The notes below the pieces were generated by a model. The model had not been told where the DNA came from. It made no database searches and worked only from the letters and a program-made list of their open reading frames with translations. DNA of 27,287 bases from an uncultured Ruthenibacterium sp. (lineage in GTDB: Bacteria > Bacillota > Clostridia > Oscillospirales > Ruminococcaceae). Position numbers and translations under genes: made by a program. Location: the NCBI GenBank assembly GCA_910587145.1, contig CAJUMH010000013.1, forward strand, positions 39,342 to 66,628, in the 5' to 3' direction. Of this stretch, positions 14,600-22,512 are shown piece after piece; the stretch's first letter is position 1; each line of letters begins with the position of its first letter.

Positions 14600-15664
14600 A
14601 TGATACATCAGCAAACCTCTTCGTTTTGCAAAAGGGCGCTGTTCATCGGCGGCACGGGCGTGATCAGCACGGCGGTTTGCCGGCGCGCGCTGGCCTGCGG
14701 CTGGCAGGCAACCGTGCTGAACCGCGGCACAAACAGCGCGCAGCTGCCCGCCCGCGCGCGCAGCATTACGGCCGATATCCACGACGAAGCCGCCTTAGCC
14801 GCGGCGCTGGAGGGCGAGCGCTTTGATGTGGCGGTGGATTTTATCGCGTTCACCGAGGCGGACGTGCAGCGCGACCTGCGCTTGTTTGCCGGCAGGGTGG
14901 AGCAATATATCTTCATCAGCAGCGCCTCGGCCTATCAAAAGCCGCTGGCGGCACTTCCTATTACGGAAAGTACATCTTTAACAAATCCATACTGGCAGTA
15001 TTCGCGCGACAAAATTGCCTGCGAGGAGGTGCTGATGGCGCGGTATCGCGCGGACGGCTTCCCCGTGACGATCGTGCGGCCGAGCCACACCTACTGCATC
15101 GGCAAACCCGTGGTGGCGCTGCACGGCGTGCATGGCAGCTGGCAGCCGCTGGCGCGTATTCTGGCAGAAAAGCCCACGATCATTCCCGGCGACGGCACGG
15201 CGCTTTGGACGGCAACGCACGCGGACGATTTTGCCGTGGGCTTTGTCGGGCTGATGGGCAACCCGCATGCGCTGGGCACGGCGGTGCACATTACAACGGA
15301 TGAGACAATGACATGGGATCAGATCTATACGGTGCTCGCCAACGCGCTGGGCAAGCCGCTGCACGCGGTGCATATCGCGAGCGAATTTCTCGCCGTCTGC
15401 GGCAAGGCGGCGGGGTACGATTTTGAAGGCGCGCTGTTGGGCGACAAAGCCGCGAACGTGTGCTTTGACAACACCAAGATCCGGCGGCTGGTTCCGGAGT
15501 TTGCGCCGAAAATCACGATGGCGCAGGGCCTGCGCGATACGGTGTACTGGCTGCTGGAGCACCCCGAGGCGCAAACGCCCGACCCTGCGTTTGACGCATG
15601 GTGCGACCGCGTTCTGGCCGCCCGGCAGGCTGCCTGCGCGGCGTTTGCAGGCGGGATGGAGTAA
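14600..15664 (+). CDS. NAD-dependent epimerase/dehydratase-like SDR protein
   Basis: This 354-residue protein is an atypical extended SDR. It has a Rossmann motif GGTGVIS (17-23), VLNRG at the end of strand 2 (39-43), VDFIAF, SSASAY (108-112) and a possible active-site pair in YSRDK (Tyr134, Lys138). The C-terminal half is helical and follows the sugar-epimerase pattern (ADDFAVGFVGLMGN). Closest in style are RNA-binding/CSP41-like and nucleotide-sugar epimerase-like SDRs. The substrate cannot be inferred. Its start ATG 14600 has AAAGGG about ten bases upstream. It stands alone, with 198 bp of GC-rich spacer on the left and a large inverted repeat on the right. A role in surface-sugar metabolism is possible but unproven. 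Confidence 0.85.
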   Translation: MIHQQTSSFCKRALFIGGTGVISTAVCRRALACGWQATVLNRGTNSAQLPARARSITADIHDEAALAAALEGERFDVAVDFIAFTEADVQRDLRLFAGRVEQYIFISSASAYQKPLAALPITESTSLTNPYWQYSRDKIACEEVLMARYRADGFPVTIVRPSHTYCIGKPVVALHGVHGSWQPLARILAEKPTIIPGDGTALWTATHADDFAVGFVGLMGNPHALGTAVHITTDETMTWDQIYTVLANALGKPLHAVHIASEFLAVCGKAAGYDFEGALLGDKAANVCFDNTKIRRLVPEFAPKITMAQGLRDTVYWLLEHPEAQTPDPAFDAWCDRVLAARQAACAAFAGGME

Positions 15665-15695
15665 CGAAAGCGCAAGCGAGAAACGGAAAAGAAAG

Positions 15696-15746
15696 ATAAC
15701 CCCCGCAGAATTTTGTCTGATAGGGACAAAATTCTGCGGGGGTTAT
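15696..15746. terminator. 22-bp perfect inverted repeat, possible bidirectional terminator
   Basis: The arms 15696-15717 and 15725-15746 are perfectly complementary over 22 bp around a 7-nt loop (TGATAGG). The arms contain CCCCCGCAGAATTTTGTC. The repeat lies 31 bp after the SDR gene and between convergent genes, which fits a terminator. T-tracts are poor on both sides (TTATTTG; TTATCTTTCTTTT), and the arms are unusually long and exact. Confidence 0.65.
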
Positions 15747-15934
15747 TTGTATGGGGCTGCCGCCTACAGCGAAGACAGCGCCGGCCCTTTTAAACCATCC
15801 CGCCGTGCCTGCCGCGGAATTGCCGATATTCTGCGCGGTATTACGCAGAGAAACGATCATCAGCGATAGGACGGAAAAAGGTTTTGACGGCAGGATGCTT
15901 TTACGCAAAGAAAAGGAAAAGCCCGCGTTTCCCA

Positions 15935-16216
15935 CTACACCTCATAATCGCAGCTCGCGCGCTCGCAGATTACGCTGTGTACAAATTTTTTCACTTCCAT
16001 GTGCGCGGGGTGCGTAGCGTAAACGTCCAACGCGGCGCGGCTTTCCAACTCGGAATACAGCGCAACATCCCAGCCCGCGAAGCCCGCGCCCACCTCGGCG
16101 CGCAGCAGGCCGGGCACAACGCCCACAAGGCCCTCCAAAAGGCGCTTCATTTCGGCGGCGTTTTCGGCCGCCTGCTCACAGCTGGAGAGCTTCCACAAAA
16201 CAATGTGCTTTACCAT
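15935..16216 (-). CDS. Dabb (stress-responsive A/B barrel) domain protein
   Basis: The 93-residue product begins MVKHIVLWKL, has a helix rich in AAEMKRLLEGL, the VPGLLRAEVG strand, DVALYSELES, and AYATHPAH-like spacing (YATHPAHMEVKKFV). This is the signature order of the Dabb ferredoxin-like dimeric fold. The family is broad, ranging from small cytoplasmic proteins of unknown role to a few enzymes, so no reaction is assigned. A GGAAGGG site lies about ten bases before ATG 16216. The gene follows the ABC transporter pair in the same direction but is separated by 281 bp that contain a strong hairpin, so it is probably independent. Confidence 0.9.
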   Translation of the reverse strand: MVKHIVLWKLSSCEQAAENAAEMKRLLEGLVGVVPGLLRAEVGAGFAGWDVALYSELESRAALDVYATHPAHMEVKKFVHSVICERASCDYEV

Positions 16217-16279
16217 ACGGCAGATCCCTTCCTTTCTGTTTTACACGATGATCGGGCGGTTTCTTCTCGAGCCCTTCGC

Positions 16280-16314
16280 CCTTCCCTCTCCGGCAGGCCG
16301 CCGGAGAGGGAAGG
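16280..16314. terminator. 15-bp perfect hairpin between the ABC operon and the Dabb gene
   Basis: Arms 16280-16294 and 16300-16314 (CCTTCCCTCTCCGGC and its complement) pair perfectly around AGGCC. It lies downstream of the transporter pair on the minus strand. The T-run lies before the stem on that strand rather than after it, so it is not a standard Rho-independent terminator. It may instead stabilise the mRNA 3' end. Confidence 0.5.
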
Positions 16315-16497
16315 AAAAAGGGGAAAAGGCCTGTTCTTTTTTGCGTGCTGTGCGCGCGTAATACCGCGCGGCGGGGCCGGCGCCATGCAAGCCGGAGAGG
16401 CGGGGCCAAGGCAATGCAAAGCGGCAGAAGGCAGCGCCGGATGAGCCGATACCCTCTTTCTTTTTACGCACCCGGCACGCCGCGCGTGGATTTGCCT

Positions 16498-18336
16498 TTA
16501 CGCGCCCAGCGCGCCGCGCGTGGCCTCGGCGCGGTACTGGTGCGTGTACAGGCTGTGATAATACCCGCCCAGCGCCAGTAGTTCCTCATGCGTGCCGGAT
16601 TCGGTGATGCGGCCGTCGCGAATGACGAGGATCCTGTCCGCATTGCGGATGGTAGAGAGACGGTGCGCCACAATAAAGCTGGTGCGCCCTTCCAGCACGG
16701 TTTGGATCGCGCTTTGGATCAGCTGCTCGGCCTCGGTGTCGATGCTGCTGGTGGCCTCGTCCAGCACAAAAACGCGCGGATCGGCCAGAATCACGCGCGC
16801 AAAGCACACCAGCTGCTTTTGCCCGGTGGAAAGGCGCCCGCCGCCCTCGCCCACCTCGGTGCCGTAGCCGTCGGGCATCGCCTCGATGAACGTATCGGCA
16901 TGCACCATTGCGGCGGCGCGCTTTACCTCCTCCAGCGTCGCTTCCCTGCGCCCGTAGCGGATGTTGTCAGCGATGGTGCCGCTGAAAAGATGCGGCGTCT
17001 GCAGCACGTAGCCCAGCGCCGAATGCAGCCACAGCTGGCTGCGGGTGCGGTAATCGGCGCCGTCGATCAGCACCTGTCCGGCTGTCGGCTCGTAAAAGCG
17101 GCACACCAGATTCACGATCGTGCTCTTGCCCGCGCCCGTTTCGCCCACCAGGGCGATGGTCTGGCCGGGCTCCACCGTCAGGCTGAAATCGCGCAAAACC
17201 GTTTCGCCCGTTTTGTACGAAAACGTCACGTTGCAAAACTCCACGCGGCCCACAATGGGCGGCCAGTTTTCGCACCGGGGCGCAAGGGCCGTGCCATATT
17301 CGGCCTCCACCTCGGGCGTATCCACCACGTCCGGCTCGGTGTCCAGCAGATCGATCACGCGCTCGGCGCTGGCCTGTGCGGATTGCATTTCAGCCAGAAT
17401 GCGCGCAAGGCTCTGGATGGGGTCAAACAGCTGTGTGGTGTACGAGACGAATGCCGAGAGCGTGCCGAAGCCCATTACGCCCGTCAGCACCAGGCTGCCG
17501 CCGCGCGCCAGTGCGATGGCAGTGGAGACGCTGCCCAGCGTGAGCACGATGGGCATGAACAGCGCGCTGAGCAGCGCCGCGCGGATGCTTGCGGTGCGCA
17601 TGGCGCCGGTGAGCTCTTGGAATTCGGCGGCGCTCGCCTCCTCGCGCACCAGCGTTTTGGTGGTCATCGCGCCCATAATGCCCTCGTTGAACGCGCCTGT
17701 GATGCGGCTGTTCGTCTTGCGCACAACGCGCTGGTATTTTAAAATGCGCTTTTGAAAAAACGCGCACAGCACAGCCAGCGCGGGCGTGATGCACAGCACC
17801 AGAAGCCCCAGCTGCCAGTGCATGGAGAGCAGCACCGCAGCAATGCCCACAACGAATACGCCCGACCACACCAATTCTACAACGCTCCAGGCGATCAGAT
17901 CCGAAAGGCGGGCAATGTCGCTTACCATGCGCGCCATCAGCCAGCCCACCGAGGTGGTATCGTAAAAGCTGAACGAGAGCTGCTGCAGCCGGGCAAAGGC
18001 GTCCTGCCGGATGTCGTAGCTCATATCCATTTCCAGCCGTCCCGAGCCGCGCACATACAGGAATACGCCCACGCCCTGCAGAACCACGCATGCCGCGTAC
18101 AGCAGGCCGTAGCGCAAAAGCCCCTCGGTGGTGCTGCCGCCGATAAAATGATCGATGGCGTAGCGCGTGAGCTGCGGATAGAGAAGGTCAATGCCGGCCA
18201 CCACCAGAAGCACGGGGAGCATGCCCAGCACGGTGCGCCGATGGCGCAGCGCATAGGCGACCAGGCGCTTCCACAGGCGCGGGTCGATTTTTTGATTGGC
18301 CTCGTCGCGGCGGTTTTCCAGAGGATGTGCTGCCAT
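16498..18336 (-). CDS. ABC exporter half-transporter, subunit with canonical Walker B
   Basis: This 612-residue protein is a type IV ABC exporter half: six membrane helices (about 35-320) fused to a nucleotide-binding domain. The NBD has Walker A GETGAGKS (398-405), Q-loop LQTPHLF, Walker B FVLDE with catalytic Glu527, D-loop SSID and H-loop VAHRLS. Its signature is LSTGQ (502-506) instead of LSGGQ. The start ATG 18336 overlaps the stop of the upstream partner (TAATG), so the two are translationally coupled. Paired with that partner it fits the BmrCD/LmrCD/TM287-288 heterodimer class, which exports drugs, lipids or peptides. The true substrate is unknown. The frame is open for 48 codons further upstream, inside the partner gene, and that part is not family-like. 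Confidence 0.94.
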   Translation of the reverse strand: MAAHPLENRRDEANQKIDPRLWKRLVAYALRHRRTVLGMLPVLLVVAGIDLLYPQLTRYAIDHFIGGSTTEGLLRYGLLYAACVVLQGVGVFLYVRGSGRLEMDMSYDIRQDAFARLQQLSFSFYDTTSVGWLMARMVSDIARLSDLIAWSVVELVWSGVFVVGIAAVLLSMHWQLGLLVLCITPALAVLCAFFQKRILKYQRVVRKTNSRITGAFNEGIMGAMTTKTLVREEASAAEFQELTGAMRTASIRAALLSALFMPIVLTLGSVSTAIALARGGSLVLTGVMGFGTLSAFVSYTTQLFDPIQSLARILAEMQSAQASAERVIDLLDTEPDVVDTPEVEAEYGTALAPRCENWPPIVGRVEFCNVTFSYKTGETVLRDFSLTVEPGQTIALVGETGAGKSTIVNLVCRFYEPTAGQVLIDGADYRTRSQLWLHSALGYVLQTPHLFSGTIADNIRYGRREATLEEVKRAAAMVHADTFIEAMPDGYGTEVGEGGGRLSTGQKQLVCFARVILADPRVFVLDEATSSIDTEAEQLIQSAIQTVLEGRTSFIVAHRLSTIRNADRILVIRDGRITESGTHEELLALGGYYHSLYTHQYRAEATRGALGA

Positions 18337-20231
18337 TACGCCACACCCCCCTTCGGGGCGGATGCGGCGTGGGCCGCGGCGTCCAAGGCTTCCGGCACGC
18401 CCGCGTGCGGAACGTCTACGGGAGCATCCAGCTCGTTCTGAATCGTACAGACGCGGCGATACAGGCCGTCCTCGGCGCACAGCGCGGCGTGCGTGCCCAT
18501 CTGCACCACACGGCCCTTGTCCAGCACCAGAATGCAGTCTGCCCGGCGCAGGGTGGCGATGCGGTGGCTGATGAGGAACATCGTGCCGTGCCGGCGCCGG
18601 TGCAGCGCGTCGCGGATGGCGGCGTCCGTTTCGGCGTCTACGGCGGAGAGCGAATCGTCAAAGATGAGCACCGGCGTGTTTTGCAGCAGCATCCGCGCAA
18701 TGGCCACGCGCTGCTTTTGCCCGCCCGAAAGCGTTACGCCCCGCTCGCCCACAACCGTTTCGTAGCCGTCGGCAAAGCTTTCGATCACATCGTGCACACT
18801 GGCCGTGCGCGCGGCGGCCACCACCTCCTCGCGCGAGGCGTCCGGCCGCGCAATGGCAATATTCTCGCCGATGGTGCGGCTGTAGAGGAACGGCTCCTGC
18901 AGCACGATACCTACATTGCGCCGCAGATGGTGGCGCTCAATGTCGCGCAGATCCACACCCGAAAGCAGGATCCTTCCGCTTGTAACGGGATACAGCCGCT
19001 GCAGCAGCTGCACCATGCTCGATTTGCCGGAGCCGGTGCTGCCGAGAATGCCGATGGTCTGGCCAGGCGCGGCAGTAAACGATACGTGCGAAAGCACGGG
19101 AACGCCGTCGCCGTAATCGAAGCATACGTCATCGAATACAATGCTGCCGTCAAGCTCTGGCGTCAGCGCCTGGCCCGGCTCCTGCTCTGCGGGAACGCAG
19201 AGGATTTCCTCCAGGCGCTTCAGCGAGATATCGGCCTTGCCCAGATCGGCCAGAATACGGCCCAGCTGACGCATGGGGAACGTGAGCATCGAGGTATAGG
19301 TGGTGAACAGCAGCATGCTGCCCAGGCTGAGCGTTCCCTGTACTGTAAACCACACGCCGCACACGCCCGAAAGCGCGATCTGCAAATAGCCGATCGTATC
19401 CGAAAGGCCCCAGTAAGCGCCCATCAGGGTGGATAGGTGCAGCGTGATATCGTGATAGCCTTTGTTCAAACGCGTGAATTTATCCAGCTCGGCACGCTCC
19501 TGCGCGAAGGCGCGCACCACGCGCACGCCCGTAAGATTTTCCTGAATGGCCGTAGAGAGCGCGCCCTCGGCCTCGTCCGAACGGGTGAACTGCCGCTGCA
19601 CGCTGCGGAAGTAAAAAAAGCTGAAAATGATTAAAACCGGCAAAAGGCACGTGGAAACGGCCGTCATCACGCCGCTGATGGGCAGCATGATGGAAAAGGC
19701 CGTGCAGGCCATGGCGGCGGTGCGTACCAGCTCCATCGCCTGCATCTGCAGAAAACGGCGCACGGTCTCCACATCGCTGGTGCAGCGCTGCACCAGATCC
19801 CCCGTCTGTGCACCGATATGGTAGCTGTAGGGCACTGCCTCCAGATGGGTATACAGCTTATCGCGCAGGCGCTTGGCCAGCCCCTCGCCTGTATAGGCGA
19901 TGCAGCGCGCGCGCAGATAGGCGGCCGCGCCGTTTAAAAGGGTGACCAGCACCACCAGCGACGCCACCAGCGGAAGGTGACCGGCAAAAAATGCGCGTCC
20001 GCCCATTTGCCCGAACCAGGCGGAAAGCGGGGCGGGCAGCGCGGGCGCTTTTTCGCCGATGACGCTGTCCACGGTGAAGGAAACGATCAGCGGTGCAACA
20101 TACGCCAGCGCCGTGGCGCACAGCGTTGCCAGAATGCCCAGCGCAAAATACCGTTTTACGCCGCGCAAAATCTCCCCCAGCAGCCTTCGCCGAAAGCCGC
20201 GGGGGGGATTGTATGAAATTTGGGAAGACAT
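18336..20231 (-). CDS. ABC exporter half-transporter, subunit with degenerate Walker B
   Basis: The 631-residue partner half-transporter has a six-helix membrane domain (about 28-325). Its NBD has Walker A GSTGSGKS (397-404), Q-loop LQEPFLYS, a canonical signature LSGGQ (501-505), H-loop ISHRIATL, and Walker B LIFDD. Asp526 stands where the catalytic Glu is normal. AAGGAGAAATT directly before ATG 20231 fixes the start, although the frame stays open to 20798 through GC-rich DNA without family residues. In heterodimeric exporters of the BmrC/TM287 type, the same Glu-to-Asp change makes one ATP site non-hydrolytic. The gene is the first of a two-gene operon with the downstream subunit. Confidence 0.94.
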   Translation of the reverse strand: MSSQISYNPPRGFRRRLLGEILRGVKRYFALGILATLCATALAYVAPLIVSFTVDSVIGEKAPALPAPLSAWFGQMGGRAFFAGHLPLVASLVVLVTLLNGAAAYLRARCIAYTGEGLAKRLRDKLYTHLEAVPYSYHIGAQTGDLVQRCTSDVETVRRFLQMQAMELVRTAAMACTAFSIMLPISGVMTAVSTCLLPVLIIFSFFYFRSVQRQFTRSDEAEGALSTAIQENLTGVRVVRAFAQERAELDKFTRLNKGYHDITLHLSTLMGAYWGLSDTIGYLQIALSGVCGVWFTVQGTLSLGSMLLFTTYTSMLTFPMRQLGRILADLGKADISLKRLEEILCVPAEQEPGQALTPELDGSIVFDDVCFDYGDGVPVLSHVSFTAAPGQTIGILGSTGSGKSSMVQLLQRLYPVTSGRILLSGVDLRDIERHHLRRNVGIVLQEPFLYSRTIGENIAIARPDASREEVVAAARTASVHDVIESFADGYETVVGERGVTLSGGQKQRVAIARMLLQNTPVLIFDDSLSAVDAETDAAIRDALHRRRHGTMFLISHRIATLRRADCILVLDKGRVVQMGTHAALCAEDGLYRRVCTIQNELDAPVDVPHAGVPEALDAAAHAASAPKGGVA

Positions 20232-20766
20232 AATTTCTCCTTGAAAACAGTTTCGTTTAATAATTAAGATGTATGTTGCGGAAGACATTTCCGCGCGGCA
20301 GTTTGAAAAAGCCTTTCCGCGGTTCACGGCGGGGGCGGCGCCGCGCAAAACACGGCGCGGGCCCGGCGGGACGGCGGGCGAAAAACGAAATGCCTGAAAG
20401 GCCGCGCAATGGGGCCGTCGGTTCGTGTTTCGGCAAAACCGCCCGCAACAACGGAGGTTCTTTTCCGGGCGCCCGCGGCGGGTCAAAACGCGGGCGTCTG
20501 AAGGAAGCGCTGCAGCAATCGGGCAGGGCGGAAAAACACCGCCACAGCGCCCGAAAACATGGGCAAGGCTTCCCGCAAGGGGCGCAGCCGCACGCCCGGT
20601 GGATGGTCGGACTATATCGCCCTCCGGCACGGCGCAGAAAACGCGCGCACGGCAGACAGCCGGGCAGCATTGTCTTGCGGCAAAATGCACGGAAAGCGCC
20701 CACGCGCGGCGGGGTAACGGCACCGCCGCGCGCTGAGGCAAAAAGGGGTTGTTTTTCAGAGCTTGT
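20232..20766. other. 535-bp GC-rich intergenic region
   Basis: No gene is convincing here. Several frames are open on both strands only because the DNA is GC-rich and poor in stops. A small perfect hairpin (GCGGAA/TTCCGC) occurs near 20279, and a 10-bp hairpin at 20703-20732. The promoter of the ABC pair must lie in the AT-rich piece around 20235-20280, but no clear -35/-10 pair stands out. Confidence 0.65.
20703..20732 (-). terminator. hairpin after the small membrane protein gene
   Basis: CGCGCGGCGG (20703-20712) and CCGCCGCGCG (20723-20732) pair perfectly around a 10-nt loop, 35 bp downstream of the minus-strand stop at 20767. There is little T-run after the stem, so its terminator role is uncertain. 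Confidence 0.4.
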
Positions 20767-20958
20767 TCACGCCGAGGCGTTCCGGAAGGGCGCAACAAAA
20801 AGATAAACCATCACGGCAATATAAATCCGATAGAAATTGACCGTAATGCGGCTGTCCCAGGGGAACGACGCCTCCGGATGGCCCACGGCATACGCCAAAA
20901 AGGCGATTGCCGCCAGCAGCATCCCGGCCGCGATGATCCACGATCTTTTTTTCGTCAT
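20767..20958 (-). CDS. small two-helix membrane protein, unknown function
   Basis: The 63-residue product has two hydrophobic segments (about 7-25 and 41-58) separated by a short polar loop containing HPEASFPWDSR. I do not recognise a named family. It is likely real: CAGGAG lies about nine bases before ATG 20958, it follows the uridine kinase gene by 43 bp in the same direction, and its hydrophobic pattern is regular. It is probably the last gene of the yhcH-udk transcript and an inner-membrane protein. An accidental open frame in GC-rich DNA cannot be fully excluded. Confidence 0.65.
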   Translation of the reverse strand: MTKKRSWIIAAGMLLAAIAFLAYAVGHPEASFPWDSRITVNFYRIYIAVMVYLFVAPFRNASA

Positions 20959-21001
20959 AAAAAACGCTCCTGTTTTGAGAGGGATATCCTGTTCCGGTCT
21001 G

Positions 21002-21622
21002 TCAGGGATTTTGCCGCAGGTGGGATTCCACGCGCTGCACGATCATATCCAGCGCCACAAGATTTTTGCCGCCCTCGGGCACGATGATGTGCGCGAAGCG
21101 CTTGCTGGGTTCGACAAACTGCTCATGCATGGGCTTTACGGTGGTTAAGTACTGCTGCACCACGCTCTCCAGCGTGCGGCCGCGCTTGTTTACATCCCGC
21201 ACCACACGGCGCAAAATGCGCACGTCGGCGTCGGTATCCACAAAAATGCGCACATCCATCAATGCGCGCAGGCGCGCGTCGGCAAAAAGCAAAATGCCCT
21301 CCAAAATGATCACGCTTGTGGGTGCGATCAGCAGCGTATCGTCCGAGCGGTTGTGCACGGTGAAGTCGTATACCGGGCAGGCGACCGTCTCGCCCCGGCG
21401 CAGCGCCTCGATCTGCTCTACCATCAATTCGGTGTCGAACGCATCGGGATGATCGTAATTCAGCCGGCAGCGCTCTTCATAGGGCAGCTCGTCGCGGCGC
21501 TTATAATAGTTATCGTGGCTCACCACCGAAACGTCTTCGCCAAAGCGCTCCTTCAAACGGCGCGTCAACGTTGTTTTGCCGCTGCCCGTACCGCCCGCAA
21601 TGCCAATGATAAACGGTTCCAT
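21002..21622 (-). CDS. udk: uridine kinase
   Basis: Uridine kinase phosphorylates uridine and cytidine to UMP and CMP in pyrimidine salvage. The 206-residue protein has the P-loop GGTGSGKT (10-17), the HDNYYKR segment, the substrate-binding region NYDHPDAFD, PVYDFTVHNR, the LEGILLF motif and the lid region RRVVRDVNKRGR. All are typical of bacterial Udk at its usual length. AAAGGAG upstream supports ATG 21622. An in-frame ATG at 21739 is unsupported and lies at the end of the preceding gene. It is preceded by the yhcH-like gene (114 bp, with repeats in between) and followed by a small membrane protein gene. Confidence 0.96.
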   Translation of the reverse strand: MEPFIIGIAGGTGSGKTTLTRRLKERFGEDVSVVSHDNYYKRRDELPYEERCRLNYDHPDAFDTELMVEQIEALRRGETVACPVYDFTVHNRSDDTLLIAPTSVIILEGILLFADARLRALMDVRIFVDTDADVRILRRVVRDVNKRGRTLESVVQQYLTTVKPMHEQFVEPSKRFAHIIVPEGGKNLVALDMIVQRVESHLRQNP

Positions 21623-21649
21623 TGCATTCCGCTCCTTTCCGTGTGCGCT

Positions 21650-21730
21650 GCCGGTGCGGCCGGCAGGGAAGATGCGCCTCGCCGGGGCGGGCTGCTTTTT
21701 TGTCCGCCTTGCCGGTGCGGCCGGCAGGGA
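21650..21730. repeat. 20-bp exact direct repeat carrying a small hairpin
   Basis: GCCGGTGCGGCCGGCAGGGA occurs at 21650-21669 and again at 21711-21730, between the yhcH-like gene and udk. Each copy contains a GCCGG/CCGGC stem, so two small hairpins stand in the mRNA between the two cistrons. They could act in processing or partial termination. Confidence 0.7.
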
Positions 21731-21735
21731 TCCTG

Positions 21736-22185
21736 TCAATAAGCGATTTTGAATACGGCCTTTTTAACGGTATCAAAGCCCTGCGCTTTGATGAGGGGCT
21801 TGTGCGCCTCCTCCACCATAAACACCGCAAAGCGGCCCTCGCCCAGCACCAGTGCGGCGCTGGTGTCGCCCTGCCACAGCGCGGCGTCGGTTTGCTCCTG
21901 ATAAGGGGCTTCCTCCCGCAGATCACCCAGCGCCACCTCGCACAGCTCCGCGCCCGCAAGATCAATGTGCAGATCCATATAGCGCGAGTGTGTTTCAAAC
22001 GGACGGCCTTCGCCGGGCGACGGCTCTGCCTGCGATACAAGAACATATACCGCGTCGCCGTCAATCTCCGTGCGGCCCTCGGGCAGCGCGTTCAAACCGC
22101 CGCCCTCGATAAACGCAATGGCGGTATCCAGATGCGCAAACAGCCCCAGATATTGGTTTAGATTTTCAAGCGTATCATACAGCGT
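21736..22185 (-). CDS. YhcH/YjgK/YiaL-family (DUF386) protein with a non-AUG start
   Basis: The conserved part opens LYDTLENLNQYLGL and continues with GRTEIDGDAVYVLVS, HSRYMDLHIDLAGAE and a final FKIAY. This matches the YhcH/YjgK/YiaL cupin family (TabA-like; some members act in sialic-acid or other sugar catabolism). The family begins at MIYDTLENL or similar, but no ATG is present there. The codon in the Met position is ACG 22185 or CTG 22182. A GGAGGG box (22193-22198) lies seven bases before ACG. The only in-frame ATG is far upstream at 22350, beyond the proximal promoter-like site at 22279, so it is unlikely. The protein is about 149 residues. It is probably cotranscribed with udk. The start codon is the open question. 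Confidence 0.85.
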   Translation of the reverse strand, partial: TLYDTLENLNQYLGLFAHLDTAIAFIEGGGLNALPEGRTEIDGDAVYVLVSQAEPSPGEGRPFETHSRYMDLHIDLAGAELCEVALGDLREEAPYQEQTDAALWQGDTSAALVLGEGRFAVFMVEEAHKPLIKAQGFDTVKKAVFKIAY

Positions 22186-22215
22186 AGCGCATCCCTCCGC
22201 AACAGATATTCGGCA

Positions 22216-22249
22216 GCCTTTGGCGGGGCGGCAAAGCCCCGCCAAAGGC
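22216..22249 (-). promoter_or_regulatory. 13-bp hairpin in the yhcH-like 5' leader
   Basis: GCCTTTGGCGGGG (22216-22228) pairs perfectly with 22237-22249 around an 8-nt loop. It lies between the proximal promoter element and the ribosome binding site, about 18 bp upstream of the latter, and would form in the leader RNA. It has no T-run, so it is more likely a stability or translational control structure than a terminator. Confidence 0.5.
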
Positions 22250-22272
22250 GAACGATTTTGGCGATAGACTTT

Positions 22273-22287
22273 GAGGTTATTATACCA
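22273..22287 (-). promoter_or_regulatory. proximal extended -10 promoter of the yhcH-like gene
   Basis: On the minus strand TGGTATAATAACCTC contains a perfect TATAAT (22284-22279) with an upstream TG, the extended -10 pattern, which can work without a good -35. The expected transcription start is near 22272, about 85 bp before the ACG/CTG start. Confidence 0.65.
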
Positions 22288-22424
22288 TGATGCCGCGGCA
22301 GCGGCCACAACAGCACAAGCTAGCAGGGCGAGCGGTGTTGCATGGAACAATGTTCACAGGCCATGCGCGATGAGCGCATCAGCGTTCGCATTTTGCGGAC
22401 GCGTGGCAGCGGCAGCGGCGGCCC

Positions 22425-22439
22425 GAGGTTATTATACCA
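22425..22439 (-). promoter_or_regulatory. distal extended -10 promoter, exact copy of the proximal one
   Basis: The same 15-nt TGGTATAATAACCTC recurs exactly, 152 bp upstream of the proximal copy and in the same direction. It would start a longer transcript that runs through the proximal site. Confidence 0.6.
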
Positions 22440-22512
22440 CACCCACGCGCCCAGCGATAGGGGAAAAGCCGGATTTTTTGCAATTTATGAGGGGCGCCCG
22501 GAAAAATAAATC

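Noticed and set aside
20232..20798. Upstream extension of the ABC subunit frame by about 189 codons
   Set aside because: The extension has no family residues, is rich in Arg/Pro/Cys typical of non-coding GC-rich DNA, and a strong ribosome binding site sits right before ATG 20231.
22345..22355. LexA (SOS) box at GAACAATGTTC
   Set aside because: The Firmicute LexA site needs four bases between GAAC and GTTC; here there are three. Neighbouring genes are not SOS genes.
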